Below are positions 16,824 to 25,461 of a stretch of DNA of 39,671 bases, piece after piece. The notes below the pieces were generated by a model, which was not told where the DNA came from, searched no databases, and saw nothing but the letters and a program-made list of their open reading frames with translations. Source of the DNA: Hydrogenophilales bacterium CG_4_10_14_3_um_filter_63_21 (lineage in GTDB: Bacteria; Pseudomonadota; Gammaproteobacteria; Burkholderiales; Thiobacillaceae); contig PFJX01000132.1 of the NCBI GenBank assembly GCA_002784045.1, forward strand, positions 1-39,671. Direction: 5' to 3'. Positions within the stretch are counted from its first letter, which is position 1. Every line of letters begins with the position of its first letter. The position numbers were made by a program, and so were the translations under genes.

Positions 16824-18058
16824 GCAAGATTCGTGAAAACAAGGATTTGATCGTCGGCCTCGACATCGGTACGTCGAAGATCGTCGCCCTGGTGGCGGAG
16901 GCGCTGCCGGAGGGCGGCATCAACATCATCGGCATGGGATCGGCACCCTCGCGCGGCCTGAAAAAGGGAGTGGTGGTGGACATCGAGGCGACCGTCGCGG
17001 CGATTCAGCGCGCCCTGGAAGAAGCTGAACTGATGGCCAACTGCAAAATCACGCAGGTCTACACGGGCATCGCCGGCAGCCATATCAAGGCGCAGAACTC
17101 CAGTGGCATGTTGCCGATCCGCGACCGCGAGGTGAGCCAGTCAGACAAGGACCGAGTGATCGAGATCGCCCGCGCCCTCAACATCCCGGCCGATCAGCAG
17201 GTGCTGCACGTGCTGCCACAGGAATACATCATCGACGGCCAGGACGGCGTGCGCGAACCGCTGGGCATGTCCGGCGTGCGCCTGGAAGTGAAGGTGCACA
17301 TCGTCACCGGCGCCGTTTCCGCCGCCCAGAACATCGTCAAGTGTGTGCGCCGCTGCGGACTGGAAGTGGAGGATTTGGTGCTGCAACCCCTGGCCTCCAG
17401 CAAGGCGGTGCTGAACGACGACGAGAAAGACCTGGGCGTCTGTCTGGTCGACATCGGCGGCGGCACCACCGACATCGCCGTCTACACGCGCGGCGCCATC
17501 CAGCATGTGGCGGTGATCCCCATCGCCGGTGACCAGATCACCAACGACATCGCCATGACCCTGCGCACCCCGACGCGCGAGGCGGAAGACTTGAAGATTC
17601 AGCACGGCATCGCGCTGCGCCAGTTGGCCGATCCCAAGGAAATGATCGAGGTGCCGGGCATCGGCGAACGCGGCCCAAGGATGCTCTCCAAGCAGTTGCT
17701 CTCGGAAGTGATCGAGCCGCGCGCCGAGGAACTTTACAGCCTGGTGCAGGCGGAACTGCGGCGTTCCGGTTTCGAGGAGCAGATCTCCTCCGGCATCGTC
17801 CTCACCGGCGGCAGCAGCCAGATGCGCGGCATGGTGGAGCTGGCCGAGGAGGTGTTCCACATGCCGGTGCGTATCGGCGTGCCGGACTATATCGGCGGTT
17901 TCTCCGAGCGGGTGAAGAACCCGCGCTTCGCCACCAGCGTCGGCCTCCTGCTGACGGGCCTGGAGAAGCACGAGAGCGACCAGGCGGCGCGCATCCAGGG
18001 TGCGAGCTTCAAACAGATTCTGGAAAGGATGAAGTCGTGGTTTCAACAGAATTTCTGA
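16820..18058 (+). CDS. ftsA: Cell division protein FtsA
   Basis: FtsA is the actin-like protein that tethers FtsZ to the membrane and recruits later division proteins. The 412-residue product shows the actin-fold phosphate loops (VGLDIGTSKIVALVAE at the start, LVDIGGGTTDIAVYTRGAI near residues 210-230, and GIVLTGGSSQMRG near 322-334), the SHMA/1C-domain region, and a C-terminal amphipathic helix (FKQILERMKSWFQQNF) that is the membrane anchor. The length is typical. It overlaps ftsQ by 4 bases and is followed by a hairpin-T tract before ftsZ. Confidence 0.97.
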   Translation: MSKIRENKDLIVGLDIGTSKIVALVAEALPEGGINIIGMGSAPSRGLKKGVVVDIEATVAAIQRALEEAELMANCKITQVYTGIAGSHIKAQNSSGMLPIRDREVSQSDKDRVIEIARALNIPADQQVLHVLPQEYIIDGQDGVREPLGMSGVRLEVKVHIVTGAVSAAQNIVKCVRRCGLEVEDLVLQPLASSKAVLNDDEKDLGVCLVDIGGGTTDIAVYTRGAIQHVAVIPIAGDQITNDIAMTLRTPTREAEDLKIQHGIALRQLADPKEMIEVPGIGERGPRMLSKQLLSEVIEPRAEELYSLVQAELRRSGFEEQISSGIVLTGGSSQMRGMVELAEEVFHMPVRIGVPDYIGGFSERVKNPRFATSVGLLLTGLEKHESDQAARIQGASFKQILERMKSWFQQNF

Positions 18059-18060
18059 TT

Positions 18061-18095
18061 CGGAAAGGTGGGCCGCGCCCACCCGACCGTTTTTT
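18061..18095 (+). terminator. Terminator-like hairpin between ftsA and ftsZ
   Basis: GGTGGGC (18067-18073) and GCCCACC (18077-18083) form a perfect 7-bp stem with a CGC loop. CGG (18061-18063) and CCG (18087-18089) can extend it across a 3x3 internal loop. Six T follow directly at 18090-18095. This is the form of an intrinsic terminator placed inside what should be a continuous operon, just before the strong ftsZ ribosome site. It may act as a partial terminator that sets the ftsA to ftsZ ratio, or it may end the upstream unit if ftsZ has its own promoter in ftsA. Confidence 0.65.
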
Positions 18096-18123
18096 GTGTA
18101 AGTCACCGTAGGAGGGACGCAAC

Positions 18124-19308
18124 ATGTTGTTCGAACTGGAAGACCTGAATACCCAGGAAGCCGTGATCAAGGTCATCGGCGTGGGCGGCTGCGGCGGCAA
18201 CGCCGTGGATCACATGATCGGCCGTGGCATGGCGGGGGTGGAGTTCATCACTATCAACACCGATGCCCAGGCATTGCGGCGCAACCGCGCGCCGGTGCAA
18301 TTGCAGATCGGCAACTCGGCCACCAAGGGCCTTGGCGCCGGCGGCAAGTGGGAAGTGGGCAAAGAGGCGGCACTGGAAGACAAGGAGCGCATCGCCGCGC
18401 TGATCGACGGCGCCGATATGCTGTTCATCGCCGCCGGCATGGGCGGCGGCACCGGCACCGGCGCCGCGCCGGTGGTAGCGGAAGTGGCGAAAGACCTGGG
18501 TATCCTGGCGGTGGCCGTGGTGACCAAGCCTTTCGTGTTCGAGCAGAACAAGCGCATGCGTTCCGCCGAACAGGGCCTGAAAGCCCTGTCCGAACATGTC
18601 GACAGCCTGATCGTGATCCCCAACGAGAAGCTGATCCAGGTGCTGGGCGGCGGCACCAAGCTGACCGAGGCTTTCATCGCCGCCAACGAAGTGCTGCACA
18701 GCGCGGTGTCCGGCATCGCCGAAATCATCAGCCACCCGGGCATGATCAACGTCGACTTCGCCGACGTGAAGACGGTGATGAGCGAAGTCGGCATGGCCAT
18801 GATGGGTTCCGCCCTGGCCGAGGGCGAAGACCGTGCTCGCGTCGCGGCCGAGCAAGCGGTCGCCAGCCCGTTGCTGGAAAACGTGGATCTCAAGGGCGCG
18901 CGCGGCGTGCTGGTGAACATCACCTCCAACGACAGCCTGACACTGGACGAGTACTACGAGGTAATGAACACCATCCAGGGCTTCGCCGCCGAGGAAGCCA
19001 CCGTGATCGTCGGCACCGCGCTGGACGACACCATGGGCGATGGCCTGCGCGTGACCATGGTGGCGACCGGCCTGGGAAACCCGGTGAAAGCCACCAGGAA
19101 GCCGGAGATCCGCATCGTCGAACCGATGGTGATGCAGGCCACCGGTACCGACAACCCGCGCCCGTTCAGCAACCCTTATGAAAGCGACATCGACACGCCC
19201 ACCGTCATCCGCAACCGCCGCAGCAGCCAGGCCGCGGTGGAAGTCGCGCAGTCAGCGGGCATCGACAAGCTGGACATCCCGGCCTTCCTGCGCAAGCAAG
19301 CGGACTGA
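18124..19308 (+). CDS. ftsZ: Cell division protein FtsZ
   Basis: FtsZ is the tubulin-like GTPase that forms the Z ring. The 394-residue product has the N-terminal GVGGCGGNAVDHMI, the tubulin signature GGGTGTGAAPV near residue 107, the T7 loop region INVDFADVKTVM near 213, a low-complexity linker from about residue 325, and the conserved C-terminal peptide LDIPAFLRKQAD that binds FtsA and ZipA. AGGAGGG at 18110-18116 is 7 bases before the ATG, the strongest ribosome site in the cluster, fitting the high level of FtsZ needed. Confidence 0.98.
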   Translation: MLFELEDLNTQEAVIKVIGVGGCGGNAVDHMIGRGMAGVEFITINTDAQALRRNRAPVQLQIGNSATKGLGAGGKWEVGKEAALEDKERIAALIDGADMLFIAAGMGGGTGTGAAPVVAEVAKDLGILAVAVVTKPFVFEQNKRMRSAEQGLKALSEHVDSLIVIPNEKLIQVLGGGTKLTEAFIAANEVLHSAVSGIAEIISHPGMINVDFADVKTVMSEVGMAMMGSALAEGEDRARVAAEQAVASPLLENVDLKGARGVLVNITSNDSLTLDEYYEVMNTIQGFAAEEATVIVGTALDDTMGDGLRVTMVATGLGNPVKATRKPEIRIVEPMVMQATGTDNPRPFSNPYESDIDTPTVIRNRRSSQAAVEVAQSAGIDKLDIPAFLRKQAD

Positions 19309-19360
19309 GGCCGCTTTGGGTACGGCAGGTGTGCCACAAATCCTTGTTTTATTTGATGAT

Positions 19361-19400
19361 TATCCCGGCCTGGCGCCATCCCTTCCGCCTCGCCGGGATA
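19361..19400. promoter_or_regulatory. Inverted repeat upstream of lpxC
   Basis: TATCCCGGC (19361-19369) and GCCGGGATA (19392-19400) are perfect 9-bp arms around a 22-base loop in the 132-bp gap between ftsZ and lpxC. There is no T tract after it, so it is a poor intrinsic terminator. It could be an mRNA structure near the lpxC start, an operator, or a repeat remnant. I see no clear promoter in the gap. Confidence 0.4.
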
Positions 19401-19440
19401 CCATTCGGCATCCCTGCCTCGGTCAAAGCATTACGCCACC

Positions 19441-20352
19441 ATGATCCGCCAAAGAACCATCAAATCCCTGGTACGCGCCACCGGCGTCGGCCTGCATACG
19501 GGCGAACGGGTCACTCTGACCCTGCGCCCGGCGGCGCCCGGCAGCGGCATCTGGTTTCGCCGCACCGACCTGGACGAACCGCGTGAATTTCGCGTGTCGC
19601 CGGAAGCGGTCGTTGATACCCGCCTGTGTTCCGCGCTGGAAGGCAACGGCGCCCGCGTGGCGACCGTCGAACATCTGATGTCGGCGCTGGCCGGGTTGGG
19701 CATCGACAACCTCTACATCGACCTGGATGGCCCGGAAGTACCCATCCTGGACGGCTCTGCGGCCCCCTTCGTGTATCTGCTGCAATCCACCGGTATCGAG
19801 GTTCAGCATGCCGCCAAGCGGTTCATCCGGGTGAAGCACCCGGTGCGCGTGGAAGACACTGGCAAATGGGCCGAGGCCACCCCGCATGAGGGCTATACCC
19901 TGGCCTTCCGCATCGACTTCGATCACCCCGTGTTCAAACATTCCGCGCACGAAATCAAGCTGGACTTCGCACGCCAGTCCTACGTCCAGGAAGTGAGCCG
20001 GGCGCGCACGTTCGGCTTCATGCGGGAAGTGGAATATTTGCGCAGCCATGGCCTGGCTCTGGGAGGTACCCTGGACAACGCCATCGTCATGGACGAGTTC
20101 CGTGTGCTCAATAGCGACGGCCTGCGCTATGTCGATGAGTTCGTGAAGCACAAGGTGTTGGATGCGGTGGGCGACCTCTACCTGGCCGGGCACCCCATCC
20201 TGGGCGCATTCGCAGCCTACAAATCCGGCCATGGCCTCAACAACAAACTGCTACGCGCCTTGCTGGCGGACGCCACGGCTTGGGAATGGGCGGAGTTCAA
20301 GGACGCCGCCGTGCCCCAGAGTCTGCTCAACCTGTATCCCCTGCCGGCCTGA
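19441..20352 (+). CDS. lpxC: UDP-3-O-acyl-GlcNAc deacetylase LpxC
   Basis: LpxC is the zinc-dependent deacetylase that commits UDP-3-O-acyl-GlcNAc to lipid A, so it links outer membrane synthesis to the division cluster. The 303-residue product matches the family length. It opens with [20 protein letters not shown], and the metal-site motifs are [15 protein letters not shown] (first His, near residue 79), [12 protein letters not shown] (His and Asp, near 238-242) and the catalytic [13 protein letters not shown] (His near 265). The location just after ftsZ is common in beta- and gammaproteobacteria. Confidence 0.97.
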   Translation: MIRQRTIKSLVRATGVGLHTGERVTLTLRPAAPGSGIWFRRTDLDEPREFRVSPEAVVDTRLCSALEGNGARVATVEHLMSALAGLGIDNLYIDLDGPEVPILDGSAAPFVYLLQSTGIEVQHAAKRFIRVKHPVRVEDTGKWAEATPHEGYTLAFRIDFDHPVFKHSAHEIKLDFARQSYVQEVSRARTFGFMREVEYLRSHGLALGGTLDNAIVMDEFRVLNSDGLRYVDEFVKHKVLDAVGDLYLAGHPILGAFAAYKSGHGLNNKLLRALLADATAWEWAEFKDAAVPQSLLNLYPLPA

Positions 20353-20365
20353 CGGAGAGCCGAAG

Positions 20366-20551
20366 ATGCTGGGCGTGCGCATTCTCCTGATTCTGATCGG
20401 CATCTTTCTGGTGATCAGCCTGCTCGGCTACGCCATCAACCGCGACCCACGCTGGCTACGGTTCGCAGGCCTGGGCCTGAAAGGCGGCCTCGCGTTGGCC
20501 ATTCTGATCATGCTGGCCTATCTGGTGGAACGGTTGGTCATGGTGATCTGA
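20366..20551 (+). CDS. Small two-segment membrane protein
   Basis: A 61-residue frame starts at the ATG 20366, 13 bases after the lpxC stop, with a GGAGAG ribosome-site-like stretch at 20354-20359. The product has two hydrophobic segments (about residues 4-22 and 37-57) separated by NRDPRWLRFAG, so it is probably an inner membrane hairpin with a positively charged loop. I do not recognise a characterised family. The spacing suggests co-transcription with lpxC. It converges on grxC with a 44-bp gap in which I see no clear terminator. Confidence 0.65.
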   Translation: MLGVRILLILIGIFLVISLLGYAINRDPRWLRFAGLGLKGGLALAILIMLAYLVERLVMVI

Positions 20552-20595
20552 GCCGCCGCCGCGCATCACGCCAGACGGGCACCGCGTTTACCGAT

Positions 20596-20853
20596 TCAGG
20601 CCAGCAGCAGCGGCTCCAATTCGCCGCCGGCATCCAGGGCGGAGAGGTCATCGAAGCCGCCAATATGGCGTTCTCCGATATAGATTTGCGGCACGGTGCG
20701 GCGGCCGGTGATGCGCATCATTTCTTGCATCTGGGCGGGTTCGAGATCGACGCGGATTTTCTCGATGTGGGTGATGCCTTTGTTGGCCAATAACTTCTCG
20801 GCCATGACGCAATAGGGGCAAGTTGCGGTGCAGTACATCTTGACGTAGGGCAT
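20596..20853 (-). CDS. grxC: Glutaredoxin 3
   Basis: GrxC is a small dithiol glutaredoxin that reduces protein disulfides and glutathione mixed disulfides in the cytoplasm. The 85-residue product has the active site CPYC at residues 12-15 and the glutathione-binding TVPQIYIGERHIGGFDDL stretch. It is the last gene of the minus-strand run, 30 bases after the rhodanese gene. A rhodanese-grxC pair, often with secB, is common in proteobacteria; secB is not here. Its place at the end of a run with a putative thiol-sensing regulator suggests a role in thiol repair, but it may have its own promoter. Confidence 0.95.
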   Translation of the reverse strand: MPYVKMYCTATCPYCVMAEKLLANKGITHIEKIRVDLEPAQMQEMMRITGRRTVPQIYIGERHIGGFDDLSALDAGGELEPLLLA

Positions 20854-20883
20854 GGTCGTAGCAGGTGAGAAAAGTGAGGGGGG

Positions 20884-21294
20884 TTAGCGTTCTTTCGGCA
20901 ATCCGGCCTGTTCCCAGGCTTGCATGCCGCCGGCGAGGTTGTGCAGATTCTCGAAACCGGCCTTCTTGAGGACGCCGCAGGCACTACCGGAGCGGTTGCC
21001 GCTCCGGCAGACGGCGATGATCGGCTTATCCTTGAATTTCTCGAGCTCGGACAGGCGATCCTTCAGCTTGCCCATGGGGATGTGTTTGGCTTTGGCGATA
21101 TGGCCGTCGCTCCATTCCGACGGCTCGCGCACGTCCAGGACCAGGGCATCTTCGTGGTTGAACAGCTGCACCGCCTCCTGCGGGCCGACCTGCTTGACCC
21201 CGGACAGACGCCCGAACAGGCCACCGCCCAGCAACATGAAGCCGGAAACGGCGGCCAGCAGAATCAGCCAGATGTTTTGGAGTACGAAATCCAT
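20884..21294 (-). CDS. Membrane-anchored rhodanese-like protein
   Basis: The 136-residue protein has an N-terminal membrane segment (about residues 8-30) and one rhodanese domain (about 36-132). The active-site loop CRSGNRS begins at C96, which would carry the persulfide, and LDVREPSEWSDGHI is the conserved N-terminal rhodanese motif. Rhodaneses transfer sulfane sulfur to cyanide, thiols or proteins. The domain would face the cytoplasm if the short N-terminus is outside. It sits 11 bases after the Uma2 gene and before grxC. A rhodanese plus a DUF2892 membrane segment recalls E. coli YgaP, in which the two are fused. Confidence 0.92.
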   Translation of the reverse strand: MDFVLQNIWLILLAAVSGFMLLGGGLFGRLSGVKQVGPQEAVQLFNHEDALVLDVREPSEWSDGHIAKAKHIPMGKLKDRLSELEKFKDKPIIAVCRSGNRSGSACGVLKKAGFENLHNLAGGMQAWEQAGLPKER

Positions 21295-21305
21295 TGCGTT
21301 CCTTC

Positions 21306-21878
21306 TCAGTTGGGGAAAACGGACCAGTCCACGGTGACGCCGGGAAGCACGCCAACCGCCAGACTGCCTTGCATTTCACTGATCTCCGGGCGGCCGTATT
21401 GGCCGTTGACCAGGCGATAAACCGAGACCAGGCGGTCGGTGGGGTGCAGCAGCCAGTATTCCAGCACACCGGCGCGTTCGTAGACCGCCAGTTTGACGAT
21501 CAGATCGCGCTTGGCGGAACTAGGCGAGAGCACTTCCGCCACCCAATCCGGCGCGCCGCGCACGCCATACTCATCGAGCTTGGTTTCGTCGCACACGACC
21601 AACACATCCGGCTGCACCACCGTATCCACCTTGTCATCACGCTCGTCGGTGTGCGGCAGGCGCACGTCGAAGGGCGCGACAAAGGCCTGGCAGGGTTTGC
21701 CTTTCAACGCCGTGGCAACCTGGCGGAACAGCTCACCCACCAGATGCTGATGCGTCCGCGTCGGCGCGGGCGCCATCGCGTAAGCCACGCCGTCGATCAA
21801 CTCGTAACGGGCCTCCTCCGGCCAGGATTGGTAATCAGCGTAGGTGTAGTACTCGGTTTTGTGTTGCGGCAGGCCCAT
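21306..21878 (-). CDS. Uma2 family (DUF820) nuclease-like protein
   Basis: The 190-residue product matches the Uma2 family, a PD-(D/E)XK nuclease-fold family very abundant in cyanobacteria and scattered elsewhere. Visible motifs are YELIDGVAYAM near residue 25, VVQPDVLVVCD near 87-97 (the Asp of the core) and PDWVAEVLSPSSAKRDLIVK near 110-128 (Glu, then the RD-x-K segment), giving an apparently complete catalytic set. The biological role of the family is unclear; a mobile or selfish role has been suggested. It interrupts an otherwise sulfur-related run between DUF2892 and the rhodanese, with short gaps of 36 and 11 bases, so it is probably co-transcribed. Confidence 0.88.
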   Translation of the reverse strand: MGLPQHKTEYYTYADYQSWPEEARYELIDGVAYAMAPAPTRTHQHLVGELFRQVATALKGKPCQAFVAPFDVRLPHTDERDDKVDTVVQPDVLVVCDETKLDEYGVRGAPDWVAEVLSPSSAKRDLIVKLAVYERAGVLEYWLLHPTDRLVSVYRLVNGQYGRPEISEMQGSLAVGVLPGVTVDWSVFPN

Positions 21879-21914
21879 GGCGATCTCCCGGAGTGCGTCG
21901 GGGCGGATTATCGC

Positions 21915-22142
21915 TTACTTGCAGCAGGCGCCGCCGCCTTCCTGGAAGCCCATTTTCTTGAGCAGTTTTTCCGGCGGGCAGATGCCGGTGAAGCCGGATT
22001 GCAGGAGATTGAGGCCGATGAAGGCGGTCAACCAGAGCCAGGACACGCTCGTCAGGTCAATTTGGCCGGTGAAGTGGGCGAGACCGAGGGACAGCAGGAT
22101 GAAGGCGCCGGCCAGGATGCGGATGAAGCGTTCGATGGTCAT
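21915..22142 (-). CDS. DUF2892 (YgaP-like) membrane protein
   Basis: The 75-residue product opens MTIERFIRILAGAFILLSL and has two hydrophobic segments (about residues 8-25 and 32-50), the conserved GLNLLQSGFTGICPPEKLLKKMG stretch split by the family's CP motif, and a C-terminal tail GGGACCK with two adjacent cysteines. DUF2892 is the membrane part of E. coli YgaP and also occurs with the BigR/SqrR persulfide sensors. It begins 12 bases after the RND gene. The extra cysteine pair at the end could bind sulfur or metal; that is inference. Confidence 0.9.
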   Translation of the reverse strand: MTIERFIRILAGAFILLSLGLAHFTGQIDLTSVSWLWLTAFIGLNLLQSGFTGICPPEKLLKKMGFQEGGGACCK

Positions 22143-22154
22143 GAGAACCCCTTT

Positions 22155-25100
22155 TCAGTTGGAAGCAGTTTTCCGCTGCCATAAGTAATACATCAGTGGA
22201 ATAACGACCAGGGTCAGTGCGGTGGAGGCGAAGGTACCGAAGATCAGGCTGACCGCCAAGCCGCCGAACACCGGGTCGGTGATCATGATGGCGGAGCCAA
22301 GAATGATCGCCAGGGCGGTGAGCAAAATTGGGCGGAAGCGCACGGCGCCGGCTTCGATCACGGCCCGCTCCAGGCCATAACCCTGTTTGCGGTAATCCAG
22401 GATGAAGTCGATCAGCAACAGCGAGTTGCGCACGACGATGCCGGCCAGGGCGATGGCGCCGATCATCGAGGTGGCGGTGAACGCTTGGGCTGTGGCCCAG
22501 TGGCCGGGGAACACGCCGACCAGGGTAAGCGGAATGGCACCCATGACGATCAGCGGCAGCATGAACGACTTGTAGTAGGCCACCAGCATCAGGTAGATCA
22601 GGATCAAGGCGAGGATGAAGGCCGAGCCCAGGTCGCGGAACACGTCCAGGGTCAGACGCATCTCGCCGCCCCAGAGCAGGGTGTTCTCGACCACATCTTT
22701 CGGGCTGGCCTGGGTGAAGCCGAGGTTGCCGGTGGTGAAGGTGGCGCCCTTGCCGTTGCCTATCGCCAGTTTCTTGCCGTCGAGCATCTCGTCCAGGGCC
22801 AGCACGGCGTAAACCGGGCTGGATTTGAGCAACTCGCCGCCGACCATGGCCATGGGATGCTGATCGCGGTCGTAGATCGGCTTGGCCTCGGTGACCCGCT
22901 CGACCCTGGCGATGGCGGACAGCGGCACCCGCATGCCCCGCGGGTTGGTGATGGCGAGATTCATCAACGTTTCCGGGCCGGCGCGCAGTTCGCGCGGCAG
23001 TCGCACCTTGATGTCGATCGGCTCGCGCGCGCTGTCCACATGCAGGGTGCTGATGGTGAAGCCGCTGACGTAATCGCGCAGTAGCTTGGCCACCTGGCCG
23101 GGGGCGACCCCGGAGAGCAGCGCCTTCTCGCTATCGACATGGATATGGAAGCTGTCGGCGTTGGCGGTGACCGAATCGTCGACGTTGGCCATCCCGTAGA
23201 TCTGCTTGAAGGCGGCGTCTACTGCCGGCGCCGCACCGCGCAAGGCCTCATAATCCGGGCCGTACAGCTCGGCCAGGATCTGCGCCTGCACCGGCGGGCC
23301 GGGTGGCGTTTCATAGAGCTTGATGCGGGCGTCGGAAAACTGCCGGCGCACCTCCCGCAGCGATTCATCGAGCTGAATCGCGATGGTGTGGGAAGCCTCG
23401 CCACGATGATGTTTGTCGACCAGGTTGACGCGAATCTGCGCCAGATTGCCGCCGCGCTTGATCATGTCGCCGCGCACCAGGGCGGCGAAGTCAATCGGCG
23501 CGGTCAGCCCCAGGAAAGTCTGGTAGTCGGTGACGCGCGGATGCCGGCCAACCACTTCTCCCACCGCGCGCGCCACCTGATCGGTGGCGGCGAGCGCCGT
23601 GCCGGCCGGCATGTCGACCTGCAACAACAGGGTGTTGGTGTTGTCGTTGGGCAGCATCTTCAGTTCGACGCCGAACAGCGACAGCGGGCCATTGAGGCCG
23701 GACGGGCGGATGAACTGCCAGGCCGGCATCAAGATGGCGCCGACCAGGAGAACGAGAACCACCAGGAAGGTGAGGTTGCGTTTGCGGCTGGAGTGGATCA
23801 ACGGCGTCAGCACCGAGATATAGGCGCGTTGCAGGGCGTCCTGCTTCTGGGCGCCCTTGTCTTCCATGCAGGGGGTGCGTTCCAGTTCCTCACGCGCGGC
23901 CTTTTTCGCCAGCCACAGCCTGGACGCCCACGGCACCACCATGTAGGCGATGACGATGGAAGCGATCATCGCCACCGGCACGTTGAAGGGAATCGGCCGC
24001 ATGAACGGGCCCATCATGCCGGTGACGAAAGCCATCGGGATGAACGCCAGGATCACCGCGACGGTGGCGACGTTGGTGGGGTTGCCAATCTCGTTGGTGG
24101 CGATCACCAGGGTTTCCGCGAACGGTCTTGTCGAGCCGTGGTGTAGATGGCGGTGGATGTTTTCGATGACCACGATGGCGGCATCGACCAGCAAGCCCAG
24201 CGACAGAATCAGCGCGAACAGGGTGATGCGATTGATGGTCTGGCCCGCGGCCAGGCCGACGGCCAGCACCACGAACAGGATCAAGGGCACGGTCAGGGTA
24301 ACGATGCCAGCCTCGCGCCAGCCGAGGAACAGCACCAGGATAACCACCACCGAGGCAATGGCGATGCCTAAGTGCATGACCAGTTCGTTCACCGCCGCGT
24401 CGGCCTTGGCGCCATCGTTGCGGGTAACGGTGGCCTCGATGCCGGTGGGCATCGCCTGTTTCTTCAGTTCTTCCAGTTTGGCCAGCACCGCGTCGGCCAC
24501 CACCACGGCGTTGCTGCCGGCCTTCTTGGCGATGGCCAGGGTGACGGCGGGGTGTTCGCCAGGCATTTTCCCGATACTCGCCGGACCGAAAGCGAAGCGC
24601 GTGGTTTCCTCGATTTCCGCCGCGCCGTCCTCGATCTTCGCGATGTCTTTCAAATAGACCGGGACACCGGCGCCGGGTTTGCCAACGGAGGTGCCTACCA
24701 CGATCTTGCCGACTTCCTCGGCGGAACCGAGAAAGCTGGCCAGGCGCAGGGGCACGCTCCGGTTGCCGCGCACCAGTTCGCCCAGGGGAGCGGCGATATT
24801 GGCGCCGCGCAGCATCTGGTCGATGTGGTCGAGCGTGAGGCCGGCCGCTTCCAGGCGCTGCGGGTCGATCCAGACGTTCACCGCCTGGGCGCGCCCGCCG
24901 ATGAGCTGGGTGAAGGAGACGCCGGGCACGTTGCGCAGTTGCTCCAGCAGGCGCTGTCCAACCTGGCGTAGCCGATAGTCGTCATATCTGGCGGACGCCA
25001 GGGTGAGCGTCATGATCGGCACGTCGTCGACATTGATCGGCTTGACGATGGGTTGCATGGCGCCAGGCGGGATGCGGTCCATGTTCTGCATCAACTGGTT

Positions 25101-25457
25101 GTACAGCTTGACCAGGCTGTCTTCCTGGTTCTCGCCGACCTTGAACTGCACGGTGACCAGGCCGAAGTCGTTGCTGGCGTAGCCGAAGGTGTGATCGACG
25201 CCGGACTGCGCGTTCATGATCGCTTCCAGCGGCTTCACCACCAGGTTCTGGATTTCGGTCGCGGAGGCGCCCGGCTTGGCGACGATGATGTTGGCCACCG
25301 GCACCACGATCTGCGGGTTGTATTCGCGCGGGGTAACCCCCAGCGCGAGCAGGCCGGTCAGCGTCACCGCCAGGATGAACAGGGCGGTGAGCTTGGAGGT
25401 AAGAAAGCCGCGGGCGAGCTTGCCCGCCAGGTTCATGGGGGTCTCGTGTGCATTCAT
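22155..25457 (-). CDS. RND superfamily efflux permease
   Basis: The 1100-residue product is a full RND pump with 12 predicted membrane segments and two large periplasmic loops (about residues 40-360 and 600-900). It would use the proton gradient to drive export through the adaptor and TolC-like partners encoded just upstream. The relay site is unusual: where AcrB has two Asp (LVDDAIVVVEN) this protein has D425-A426 (GLLVDAAIVVIEN), and where AcrB has Lys940 it has R1010 (GIVVRNSLLLID). The D-A pair recalls CusA, but the C-terminal Arg does not. The substrate is unknown. The start chosen is the ATG at 25457, 4 bases after the adaptor gene; Met8 is an alternative. Confidence 0.95.
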   Translation of the reverse strand: MNAHETPMNLAGKLARGFLTSKLTALFILAVTLTGLLALGVTPREYNPQIVVPVANIIVAKPGASATEIQNLVVKPLEAIMNAQSGVDHTFGYASNDFGLVTVQFKVGENQEDSLVKLYNQLMQNMDRIPPGAMQPIVKPINVDDVPIMTLTLASARYDDYRLRQVGQRLLEQLRNVPGVSFTQLIGGRAQAVNVWIDPQRLEAAGLTLDHIDQMLRGANIAAPLGELVRGNRSVPLRLASFLGSAEEVGKIVVGTSVGKPGAGVPVYLKDIAKIEDGAAEIEETTRFAFGPASIGKMPGEHPAVTLAIAKKAGSNAVVVADAVLAKLEELKKQAMPTGIEATVTRNDGAKADAAVNELVMHLGIAIASVVVILVLFLGWREAGIVTLTVPLILFVVLAVGLAAGQTINRITLFALILSLGLLVDAAIVVIENIHRHLHHGSTRPFAETLVIATNEIGNPTNVATVAVILAFIPMAFVTGMMGPFMRPIPFNVPVAMIASIVIAYMVVPWASRLWLAKKAAREELERTPCMEDKGAQKQDALQRAYISVLTPLIHSSRKRNLTFLVVLVLLVGAILMPAWQFIRPSGLNGPLSLFGVELKMLPNDNTNTLLLQVDMPAGTALAATDQVARAVGEVVGRHPRVTDYQTFLGLTAPIDFAALVRGDMIKRGGNLAQIRVNLVDKHHRGEASHTIAIQLDESLREVRRQFSDARIKLYETPPGPPVQAQILAELYGPDYEALRGAAPAVDAAFKQIYGMANVDDSVTANADSFHIHVDSEKALLSGVAPGQVAKLLRDYVSGFTISTLHVDSAREPIDIKVRLPRELRAGPETLMNLAITNPRGMRVPLSAIARVERVTEAKPIYDRDQHPMAMVGGELLKSSPVYAVLALDEMLDGKKLAIGNGKGATFTTGNLGFTQASPKDVVENTLLWGGEMRLTLDVFRDLGSAFILALILIYLMLVAYYKSFMLPLIVMGAIPLTLVGVFPGHWATAQAFTATSMIGAIALAGIVVRNSLLLIDFILDYRKQGYGLERAVIEAGAVRFRPILLTALAIILGSAIMITDPVFGGLAVSLIFGTFASTALTLVVIPLMYYLWQRKTASN

Positions 25458-25461
25458 GGTG

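Noticed and set aside
23139-24146. Plus-strand open frame of about 335 codons inside the RND permease gene
   Set aside because: It is antisense to a complete RND pump, has His/Gln-rich composition typical of a shadow frame and no ribosome site or motif.
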